Assembly: GCA_033720955.1 (NCBI GenBank)
Contig: JAWWBN010000001.1
Coordinates: 1 to 58,278 of the forward strand
Length of the DNA: 58,278 nucleotides
DNA from: JAWWBN01 sp033720955
GTDB taxonomy: Bacteria > Acidobacteriota > Thermoanaerobaculia > Multivoradales > JAHEKO01
Direction of reading: 5' to 3'
How positions within the stretch are numbered: position 1 is the first letter of the stretch; each line of letters starts with the position of its first letter. The notes below the pieces were generated by a model. The model did not search any database. It saw nothing but the letters and a program-made list of their open reading frames with translations, and was not told the origin of the DNA. Below are positions 28,119 to 38,787 of the stretch, one piece after another. A program made the position numbers and the translations under genes.

Positions 28119-28147
28119 TTGACTTCGCCGATCCGGTTTCCTACCAT
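28119..28147 (+). promoter_or_regulatory. Sigma-70-type promoter of the suf operon
   Basis: TTGACT (28119-28124) and TACCAT (28142-28147) are separated by exactly 17 bases, matching the -35/-10 consensus at 5/6 and 4/6 positions. The predicted transcription start is about 28154, the first base of the inverted repeat described next, and about 35 bases before the rrf2 ATG. This is the best-formed promoter I found in the window. Confidence 0.7.
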
Positions 28148-28153
28148 CAGGGT

Positions 28154-28180
28154 GAAAGAGGACCAAAACGGTCCTCTTTC
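28154..28180 (+). promoter_or_regulatory. IscR/Rrf2-type operator overlapping the suf transcription start
   Basis: A perfect 11-base inverted repeat: arm GAAAGAGGACC (28154-28164), spacer AAAAC, arm GGTCCTCTTTC (28170-28180). Its core GACC-AAAAC-GGTC has the same half-site spacing as the E. coli IscR type-1 site (GACT-RWWWY-AGTC), and the central AAAAC fits RWWWY exactly. It starts at the predicted +1 and ends 8 bases before the rrf2 ATG, an ideal place for repression by the encoded Rrf2 protein. It could also fold as an mRNA hairpin. No gene ends nearby, so a terminator role is unlikely. Confidence 0.65.
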
Positions 28181-28188
28181 CTCACGCC

Positions 28189-28653
28189 ATGATCCGGATG
28201 ACCAAACAGGCCGACTACGGCATCGTGCTGCTCACGCGCATGGCGCCGGAGCCGGCGCGGCTCTTCACCGCCGCCGAGCTGGCGGAGGAGACCCAGCTTC
28301 CCCAGCCCACGGCCAGCAAGATCCTGAAGCTGCTGGCGCGCGGCGGCCTGCTGCTCTCCCAGCGGGGCGTCCACGGTGGCTACAGCCTGAGCCGCGCGCC
28401 GGAGGAGATCTCGGTCGCCGAGGTGATCGGGGCGCTGGACGGCCCCATCGCGATCACCGAGTGCATCGACGACGGCCCGGGTGAGTGCTCGCACGAGCGG
28501 CTCTGCCCGGTGCGTGGCAACTGGCAGCGGATCAACCTGGCCATCCGTCGCGCTCTCGAGGGAATCTCCCTCGCCGAGATGAGCCATCCGCTGCCGCGCT
28601 CGCTGGTCACCCTGGGAGGTGGCCGCGAGACGCATCCGGCCAGCGCCCGCTGA
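28189..28653 (+). CDS. Rrf2/IscR-family Fe-S cluster regulator of the suf operon
   Basis: The 154-residue product has an N-terminal winged helix (MIRMTKQADYGIVLLTRMA; TASKILKLLARGGLLLSQRGVHGGYSLSR) and three Cys, C92, C100 and C106, in the effector loop. These are nearly the positions of IscR C92/C98/C104, which bind a [2Fe-2S] cluster. It resembles the 'SUF system Fe-S cluster assembly regulator' branch. As the first gene of the suf operon, behind an IscR-like operator, it probably represses the operon when clusters are plentiful. No clear ribosome-binding site precedes the ATG at 28189; an in-frame ATG also occurs at 28198. Confidence 0.93.
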   Translation: MIRMTKQADYGIVLLTRMAPEPARLFTAAELAEETQLPQPTASKILKLLARGGLLLSQRGVHGGYSLSRAPEEISVAEVIGALDGPIAITECIDDGPGECSHERLCPVRGNWQRINLAIRRALEGISLAEMSHPLPRSLVTLGGGRETHPASAR

Positions 28654-28702
28654 CGATCTAGAAGAAGCTACGCGAACCCCTTTTCTCGAGAGGTCGATCC
28701 GA

Positions 28703-30148
<1,446 letters not shown>

Positions 30149-30236
30149 CGCCGGCGGCCCCGCTCGTTCCAGAACGAACCCCAGCGGCGAGGTTTCCTCG
30201 CCGGTCAACGATCGGATTCGAAGAGAGAGACAGAAG

Positions 30237-31013
<777 letters not shown>

Positions 31014-31026
31014 GGGGAGAGCGATC

Positions 31027-32373
31027 ATGACGACGACCCTCGAGACGAAGACCGGCGCGTCGCTCCTGGAGCGGCGGCTGGCGAGCGCCATCGACCGCAT
31101 CTCCCCCGCCGGCGAGTCGGAGCGGCTGGCCGGCCTGCGTCGCGCCGCCGCGGCGCGCTACGACTCGCTCGGCGTGCCCACCACCCGGCACGAGGAGTGG
31201 CGGTTCACCAACCTGAAGCCCATCGCCGACACCGACTTCGCGGCGCCGTCGCCGGCGAAGCCGATGGACCCGGCGACGATCGAGCCCTACGCCTATTCGG
31301 GCTGCACGCAGCTCGTCTTCCGCAACGGACGGCTGGACCCCGAGCTCTCGAAGGTGGAGGAGCTGCCCGAGGGAGTGGTGGTCGAAAGCCTGGCGAGCGC
31401 CCGCCGGACGCGTCCCGAGCTGCTGGACGCCTACCTGGGCAACCACGCCAGCTTCGAGCAGCACCCCTTCGTGGCGCTCAACACCGCCCTGTGGCAGGAC
31501 GGTCCGCTGCTGCTGATCCCCCGCGGCGTGATCGTCGAGAAGCCGATCAACCTGATCTTCCTGGGCGAGCCGGAGGAGCGGCCCGTCGCCTTCTTCCCGC
31601 GTCTGCTGATCGTCGCCGAGGAGTCCAGCCAGGCGACGGTGCTGGAGCAGTACGCCACGGTGGGCGAGGGGGCCTACCTGACCTCGCCCGTCACCGAGGT
31701 GCTGCTGCACGACAACGCGGTGGTGGACCACTACAAGCTGCAGCGAGAGTCCATCGAGGCGTACCACCTGGCCACCTTCCAGCTCTGGCAGAGCCGCGAC
31801 GCCAACTTCACCTCGCACTCGATCTCCTGGGGCGGCGCCATCGTGCGCAACGACGTCAACGCGGTGCTCGACGGCGAGGGGGGCGAGGCGACCCTCAACG
31901 GCCTCTACATGGTGGAGGGCACCCAGCTCGTGGACAACCACATGCGGGTCGAGCACGCCAAGCCCCACTGCGACAGCCACGAGCTCTTCAAGGGCATCCT
32001 GGAGGGCCGCGCGCGCGCCGTCTTCAACGGCCGGATCTACGTCCACGAGGGGGCGCAGAAGACCGACGCCAAGCAGACCAACCGCAACCTGCTGCTCTCC
32101 GACAAGGCGGTCTGCAACTCCAACCCGCAGCTCGAGATCTTCGCCGACGACGTCAGGTGCACCCACGGCTCCACCGTCGGACAGCTCGACGAGACGGCGA
32201 TCTTCTACCTGCGCTCCCGGGGCATCGGAGAGGTCGCGGCCAAGAGCCTGCTGACCTACGCCTTCGCCGCCGACATCGTGACGCGGATCAGGATGCCCGC
32301 GGTGCGCGCCGAGCTCGAGGAGTTCCTCTTCCGGCGTCTGCCGCGCGGCGAGGTCGTGCGCCAGGCGGTCTGA
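31027..32373 (+). CDS. sufD: Fe-S cluster assembly protein SufD
   Basis: The 448-residue SufB paralogue has a helical N-terminus with TTRHEEWRFTNLKPI and the beta-helix core (VALNTALWQDGPLLLIPRGV, LYMVEGTQLVDNHMRVEHAKPHCDSHELFKGILEGRARAVFNGRIYVHEGAQKTDAKQTNRNLLLSDKAVCNSNPQLEIFADDVRCTHGSTVGQLDETAIFYLRSRGI in consecutive stretches). The conserved His of KPHCDSHELFKG (E. coli His360 equivalent) is present. Its partners are the adjacent SufB and SufC. Confidence 0.96.
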   Translation: MTTTLETKTGASLLERRLASAIDRISPAGESERLAGLRRAAAARYDSLGVPTTRHEEWRFTNLKPIADTDFAAPSPAKPMDPATIEPYAYSGCTQLVFRNGRLDPELSKVEELPEGVVVESLASARRTRPELLDAYLGNHASFEQHPFVALNTALWQDGPLLLIPRGVIVEKPINLIFLGEPEERPVAFFPRLLIVAEESSQATVLEQYATVGEGAYLTSPVTEVLLHDNAVVDHYKLQRESIEAYHLATFQLWQSRDANFTSHSISWGGAIVRNDVNAVLDGEGGEATLNGLYMVEGTQLVDNHMRVEHAKPHCDSHELFKGILEGRARAVFNGRIYVHEGAQKTDAKQTNRNLLLSDKAVCNSNPQLEIFADDVRCTHGSTVGQLDETAIFYLRSRGIGEVAAKSLLTYAFAADIVTRIRMPAVRAELEEFLFRRLPRGEVVRQAV

Positions 32374-32383
32374 CGGGCCGAGG

Positions 32384-33643
32384 ATGTCCACGGCGGTCGA
32401 GGAGACGGCGAGCGAGAGGCGGCCCCGCTTCGACGTGGAGCGGGTCCGCCGCGACTTCCCGGCCCTCTTCCTGACCGTCCACGGGAAGCCGCTGGCCTAC
32501 CTGGACAACGCCGCCACCGCCCACAAGCCGGGCACGGTGATCGAGGCCGAGGCCCGCTTCTACCGCGAGGCCAACGCCAACGTGCACCGCGGCGTGCACG
32601 CCCTCTCCCTCAAGGCGACCATCGCCTACGAGGAGGCGAGGGAGAAGGCGGCCGGGTTCCTCGGCGCCGAGTCGCTCTCCGAGATCGTCTTCGTGCGCGG
32701 CGCCACCGAGGCGATCAATCTGGTGGCGGCGACCCACGGCCGCCAGCGGGTGGGCGCCGGCGACGAGATCGTGGTGACGGCGATGGAGCACCACTCCAAC
32801 ATCGTGCCCTGGCAGCTCCTGTGCGAGGAGAAGGGGGCGCGTCTCAAGGTGGCGCCGATCGACGACGCCGGCCAGCTCGTGGCCGGCGGGCTCGAGGAGC
32901 TGCTGACCGACCGCACCCGGATCGTCGCCCTGGTCCACGTCTCGAACGCCCTCGGCACCGTCAACCCGGTGCGCGAGCTGACCGCCGCGGCGCACGAGGC
33001 GGGCGCCACCGTGGTGGTGGACGGCGCCCAGGCGGCGCCGCACATGCCAGTGGACGTGGCCGAGCTGGGCTGTGACTTCTACGCCGTCTCCGGCCACAAG
33101 GCGTTCGGTCCCACCGGCATCGGCCTGCTCTGGGGGCGCGCCGATCTGCTGCGGGAGATGCCCCCGTACCAGGGCGGCGGCGAGATGATCCGCTCGGTGA
33201 GCTTCGAGCGCTCCGAGTACGCCGACCCGCCGGCGCGGTTCGAGGCCGGGACCCCCAACATCGCCGGAGCGGTGGGGCTGGGGGCGGCCCTCGACTACCT
33301 CGGAGCGCTGGACTGGGCGGGGGTGGCCGAGCACGAGGAGGCCCTCCTGGCCCACGCCACCGAGGCCCTGGAGCAGCTCCCCGGCCTGTCGATCATCGGC
33401 AGGGCGGAGAGGAAGGCCGCCGTGGTCTCGTTCGTCCTCGACGGCGTGCACGCCCACGACGTCGGCACCATCGTGGACCGCGAGGGGGTGGCGGTGCGAA
33501 CCGGACACCACTGCGCCCAGCCGGTGATGGAGCGCTTCGGCGTGCCCGCCACCACCCGGGCGTCGTTCGCCTTCTACAACTCCCACGAGGAGGTGGACCG
33601 TCTGGTGGCGGCGCTCGCCAAGGTGCGCGAGGTCTTCGCCTGA
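32384..33643 (+). CDS. sufS: Cysteine desulfurase SufS
   Basis: The 419-residue group-II cysteine desulfurase removes sulfur from cysteine and passes the persulfide to SufU. The PLP Schiff-base Lys239 lies in VSGHKAFGPTGIGLLWG and the catalytic Cys377 in RTGHHCAQPVM. NANVHRGVHALSLKATIAYE and FVRGATEAINLVA are also family landmarks. Its stop codon overlaps the sufU start (shared A at 33643), indicating tight coupling of the donor-acceptor pair. Confidence 0.97.
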   Translation: MSTAVEETASERRPRFDVERVRRDFPALFLTVHGKPLAYLDNAATAHKPGTVIEAEARFYREANANVHRGVHALSLKATIAYEEAREKAAGFLGAESLSEIVFVRGATEAINLVAATHGRQRVGAGDEIVVTAMEHHSNIVPWQLLCEEKGARLKVAPIDDAGQLVAGGLEELLTDRTRIVALVHVSNALGTVNPVRELTAAAHEAGATVVVDGAQAAPHMPVDVAELGCDFYAVSGHKAFGPTGIGLLWGRADLLREMPPYQGGGEMIRSVSFERSEYADPPARFEAGTPNIAGAVGLGAALDYLGALDWAGVAEHEEALLAHATEALEQLPGLSIIGRAERKAAVVSFVLDGVHAHDVGTIVDREGVAVRTGHHCAQPVMERFGVPATTRASFAFYNSHEEVDRLVAALAKVREVFA

Positions 33644-34098
33644 TGTCGGGTCTCGAGGACCTCTACCAGGAGGTGATCCTGGACCACAGCCGGCGGCCCC
33701 GCAACTCGGGCGCGCTGCCCGACGCCGGGGCCAGCGCGGAGGGCTACAACCCGCTCTGCGGCGACCGCGTCAGGGTGCATCTGACGACCGACGGCGACCG
33801 CATCGAGGAGATCCGCTTCGAGGGCGTGGGCTGCGCCATCTCCACCGCCTCGGCCTCGCTGATGACCGAGGTGGTGAAGGGAAAGAGGGTGGCGGAGGCC
33901 CTCGATCTCCACCAGCGCTTTCACGAGCTGCTGACCGGCGACCCCTCCGTCCGCGAGGTGGCGGGACCCGAGCTGGGCAAGCTGGCGGTGTTCTCGGGCG
34001 TCAGGGAGTTCCCGGTGAGGGTCAAGTGCGCTACTCTCCCCTGGCACACCCTGAAGCAGGCTCTGGCCGAAGGCCGCGGCTCGGTCTCGACCGAGTAG
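33643..34098 (+). CDS. sufU: Sulfur-relay/scaffold protein SufU
   Basis: The 151-residue IscU-fold protein has the three zinc-ligand Cys regions YNPLCGDRV, FEGVGCAISTASASLM and VKCATLPWHTL, with the Asp of CGD as fourth ligand. The insertion between the second and third Cys is typical of SufU rather than IscU. It accepts persulfide sulfur from SufS. It is the last gene of rrf2-sufBCDSU; no sufT or sufA follows. Confidence 0.94.
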   Translation: MSGLEDLYQEVILDHSRRPRNSGALPDAGASAEGYNPLCGDRVRVHLTTDGDRIEEIRFEGVGCAISTASASLMTEVVKGKRVAEALDLHQRFHELLTGDPSVREVAGPELGKLAVFSGVREFPVRVKCATLPWHTLKQALAEGRGSVSTE

Positions 34099-34130
34099 GC
34101 CGACGGCCCTGCGAGCCCCCACCGTTGACG

Positions 34131-34136
34131 TAGAAT
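34131..34136 (+). promoter_or_regulatory. Possible -10 box (TAGAAT) for pepF
   Basis: TAGAAT lies 27 bases upstream of the ATG at 34164 and differs from TATAAT by one base. No -35 is visible at the expected distance. Confidence 0.4.
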
Positions 34137-34163
34137 CCCGACCTTTCCGCCTCGACGCGCCCG

Positions 34164-35975
<1,812 letters not shown>

Positions 35976-35982
35976 CCGGGCC

Positions 35983-37626
35983 ATGCGGGGCCTCGAGCGG
36001 GGCTTGGTTCTGGCGCTGGCCGCCCTGGTCGCCGGGTGCGGCCCGCAGGGGAACGACGACCGCTCCGCGCCCCTGCCCGCCACCCGCGGGGTGATCCTCA
36101 TCTCGATCGACGCCCTGGGCGCCAAACATCTGGGCGCCTACGGCGGGCCGGAAGGAGTGAGCCCCTTCCTCGACGCCCTGGCGGAGCGCGCGCTGGTCTT
36201 CGAGCGGGCCGCGGTCCAGTACCCCTCGACCCTCACCTCCCACCTGTCGATCCTCACCGGCCTCTATCCGGCGGAGCACGGGGTCTATCCGCCGTCGAGC
36301 GTCCTGGCGGAGACGATCCCGACCCTGCCCGAGCTCTTCCAGGCGGCCGGCTACCGCACCGCCGGGCACACCGAAGGCGGCTTCATGGCGGGCGGCTTCG
36401 GCTTCGCCCGCGGCTTCGACGTCTTCACCGACACCCCCCACCAGGACGAGACCGACGTCGAGCGGACCTTCAGCCGGGGGATCGACTTTCTCGGCTCGCT
36501 CGCGCCGCGCGAGAAGTTCTTCCTCTTTCTCCACACCTACGCCGTCCACGACCCCTACGACCCGCCGGCGGAGTTCCGGGGGGCCGTCGAGCCGGCCGTC
36601 GGGCCGCCGCCCACCGGGCCCGAGATCCGGCGGCTCAACGACTCCGGCGAGCCCCTCGATCCGGCCCTGGTGGAGCGCTACCGCCGGCTCTACCGGGGCT
36701 CGGTCCGCTACGTGGACTCGCTGCTCGAGAAGCTCTTCGGCGAGCTCGAGCGTCTCCGGCTGCTGCACGAGACCACGGTGGTGGTCACCTCCGACCACGG
36801 CGAGGAGTTCGGCGAGCACGGCCGGCTGGGCCATGCCCAGCTCTACCCCGAGCACCTCTTCGTGCCGCTCGTCGTGGTCCATCCCGCCGTCGCCGGGGCG
36901 GTGCGTGTCTCCACTCTGGTGGAGAGCCTCGACCTGGCGCCCACCCTGCTCGACCTGCAGGGGATCGACCTGCCCGAAGGGGGCATGTCGGGCAGGAGCC
37001 TGCTGCCCCTCTTGCGCGAGCCGCGGACGCCGCGCCCGGCCCGGGCCTACGCCGAGATGGTGGAGGAGCGGCGGCACCGTACCCTCCTGGACGACGGCCC
37101 GGAGGGGCTCTGGCAGCTCCTGGTCTCCGAGCCGCACGCCGATCCGGAGGGGGTCTGGCTCGGCGGAGCCCCAGCCGTCTTCGACGTCTGGTCGACTCCC
37201 CTCACGCTGCGCGCGCGCTCTTTCGACCGGGAGCGGCGGGTTGCCATCGCGGGGCCGTCGGGGGCGCTGGGCGAACGCGGCCTCGGGCCGGAGTGGCAGG
37301 AGTGGCGGCTCGACCTGTCGGGTCAGGAGCTGCCGGTCCGGCTGACCCTCTCGGCGGACGGCTGCGCGAGCCCCGAGGAGCTCGGCCTCTCGGACGACGC
37401 CCGCTGCCTGGCCGTCCAGCTCGCCCGCCCGCCGCTCTGGCTGACCGAGCTCTACCACCTGGCCGGCGACCCGGAGGCCCGGACACCGGTCCGAGACCCG
37501 GAGCGGCTCTCCTCCCTGGCCCGGCGGCTTTCGGGGCTCGAGTTCGTTCCGCGCGCCCACGGCGTCGCCAGCGAGCTCTCTGAAGAGACCGTGCGAACCC
37601 TGAGGGCGCTCGGCTACCTCGAGTAG
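35983..37626 (+). CDS. Alkaline-phosphatase-superfamily (sulfatase-like) lipoprotein with Thr at the nucleophile position
   Basis: The 547-residue protein has a lipoprotein signal (LVLALAALVAGC). The sulfatase-like fold shows ILISIDALGAKHLGAYGG, YPSTLTSHLSILTGLYPAEHGVY, FLFLHTYAVHDPY and the metal-site SDHGEEFGEHG (D271, H272). Sulfatases need C/S-x-P-S-R for formylglycine; aligned on the LTG end, this protein has Thr83 in T-L-T-S-H. It is therefore more likely a phosphoesterase or phosphotransferase-type member, or a divergent hydrolase, than a formylglycine sulfatase. The start lies 7 bases after the pepF stop, suggesting co-transcription. It ends in LRALGYLE, as many of these lipoproteins do. 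Confidence 0.85.
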   Translation: MRGLERGLVLALAALVAGCGPQGNDDRSAPLPATRGVILISIDALGAKHLGAYGGPEGVSPFLDALAERALVFERAAVQYPSTLTSHLSILTGLYPAEHGVYPPSSVLAETIPTLPELFQAAGYRTAGHTEGGFMAGGFGFARGFDVFTDTPHQDETDVERTFSRGIDFLGSLAPREKFFLFLHTYAVHDPYDPPAEFRGAVEPAVGPPPTGPEIRRLNDSGEPLDPALVERYRRLYRGSVRYVDSLLEKLFGELERLRLLHETTVVVTSDHGEEFGEHGRLGHAQLYPEHLFVPLVVVHPAVAGAVRVSTLVESLDLAPTLLDLQGIDLPEGGMSGRSLLPLLREPRTPRPARAYAEMVEERRHRTLLDDGPEGLWQLLVSEPHADPEGVWLGGAPAVFDVWSTPLTLRARSFDRERRVAIAGPSGALGERGLGPEWQEWRLDLSGQELPVRLTLSADGCASPEELGLSDDARCLAVQLARPPLWLTELYHLAGDPEARTPVRDPERLSSLARRLSGLEFVPRAHGVASELSEETVRTLRALGYLE

Positions 37627-37685
37627 CCGGATCGCCGCGGATCTTCCGGACGAGGCTCCCGACCGTGTCGTGGGCGGGCGGGCAG

Positions 37686-38444
37686 CTAGGGCGAGAGCTC
37701 CGCGGGGCCGAAGAGGTCGAGCATCTGGCGCTCGGTGGGCGGCTCCAGGATCTGCCGGGAGGCGAACTCGGCGGCGCCGGGGAAGCCGGTCGCCCGGACC
37801 CTCCGGGCGGCCCGGTCGAGGTCGTACTCCGTCCGCCGCAGCTCGACCCCGGGCCCCAGGGCGAGCCAGTAGGCGCCGGGGGGGCCGAAGGGCATCCCCA
37901 CGCTGCCGGCGTTGACCACCCGCAGACCGCCCACCCGGCGGTCGAACTGCATGTGGGTGTGGCCGCAGACGAGGAGGGCGGCGTCGACGCCCGCGAAGAC
38001 CGGCAGCAGCACCGCCTCGGAGGTCAGCCGGGTGAAGATCTCGACGTCGTTGCGCGGGGTGGCATGACAGAAGAGGACCCGCCCCAGACCGTCGATCTCG
38101 AGTTCGACGGTCGCCGGCCAGGAGCCGATCGTGCGGGCGCCGTCGTCGTCCAGCCTCCCCGCGACCCAGTCTAGCTGGGCGCGCCGCGCTTCCGGCTGGC
38201 CCCGGTACCACTTCGTTTCGCGGCCCTGCCGCCGGGCGACCACCTCGCGGTCGGTGTTGCCCACCAGGAAGCGCGCCGGGGTCTCGAGCTCCGTGAGCCG
38301 GGCCAGGCTGCGGACCGGCATCGGGCCGAAGACCACGTCCCCGCCCACCACGACCCGGTCAAAGCCCTCGCGCCCGATCTCCTCGAGCGCCGCCTCGAGG
38401 GCCGGCAGATTGCCGTGGACGTCGTAGAGGGCTGCGACACGCAT
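37686..38444 (-). CDS. Calcineurin-like metallophosphoesterase (YfcE/ApaH-like)
   Basis: The 252-residue product has all dinuclear-metal motifs: YDVHGNLPALEAAL (DxH), VVGGDVVFGP (GD), FLVGNTDREV (GN-x-D), LFCHATP and VCGHTHMQFDR (GHxH). Related cytosolic enzymes hydrolyse phosphodiesters or dinucleoside polyphosphates; the substrate here is not evident. ATG 38444 is chosen over the open frame to 38615 because MRVAALYDVHGN begins exactly at the fold. The gene converges with the sulfatase-like gene. Confidence 0.92.
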   Translation of the reverse strand: MRVAALYDVHGNLPALEAALEEIGREGFDRVVVGGDVVFGPMPVRSLARLTELETPARFLVGNTDREVVARRQGRETKWYRGQPEARRAQLDWVAGRLDDDGARTIGSWPATVELEIDGLGRVLFCHATPRNDVEIFTRLTSEAVLLPVFAGVDAALLVCGHTHMQFDRRVGGLRVVNAGSVGMPFGPPGAYWLALGPGVELRRTEYDLDRAARRVRATGFPGAAEFASRQILEPPTERQMLDLFGPAELSP

Positions 38445-38787
38445 TCGCGGGCTCCGGCGCGGGGGGACCCCGGAGGGGGCCCTGGCACCGAGCCTACGAC
38501 ATGCAGGACGGGGGCGAACAGGGCCGTATCGGCGCGAGGCGGACCGGACGGAAAAAGGCGACGGACCGACCTCTCGCGGCCGGTCCGCCGTCAGGGGAAG
38601 CTGGGGGACGCCCACGGCTCCACGCGGCAGGCGTGAGTCACAGGCGCGCCGCCGGCCGAAGGGTTACGCGCGGGTGAGCGCGGCGCGGTAGAGTAACCGC
38701 CACCCCCGATCAGTCTCGGCAGGACCTCCGGCCGCGCGGCGCGGGTCGTCGCCGCCGTCGCCGGACAGGCACCGGAAGGAGAAAGCC
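38445..38787. other. 343-base intergenic region between divergent genes
   Basis: This region separates the minus-strand phosphoesterase and the plus-strand lipoprotein. It holds a strong minus-strand intrinsic-terminator-like hairpin (38552-38592) and, on the plus strand, a TAGAGT -10-like box at 38689-38694 followed by the GGAAGGAGAAAG ribosome-binding site just before the ATG at 38788. I see no known riboswitch or tRNA in it. Confidence 0.5.
38552..38592 (-). terminator. Orphan intrinsic terminator-like hairpin on the minus strand
   Basis: On the minus strand, arm GACGGCGGACCGGCC, loop GCGAGA and arm GGTCGGTCCGTCGCC form a 15-position stem (12 Watson-Crick, 2 G-U, 1 mismatch), directly followed by TTTTT. 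The shape is canonical. No minus-strand gene ends upstream of it, so it would terminate a short antisense or leader transcript, or attenuate the phosphoesterase gene about 110 bases downstream. Confidence 0.55.

Noticed and set aside
28154..28180. Inverted repeat as a Rho-independent terminator
   Set aside because: No gene ends upstream of it on either strand, it follows a well-spaced promoter and it matches IscR half-site spacing; an operator fits better.
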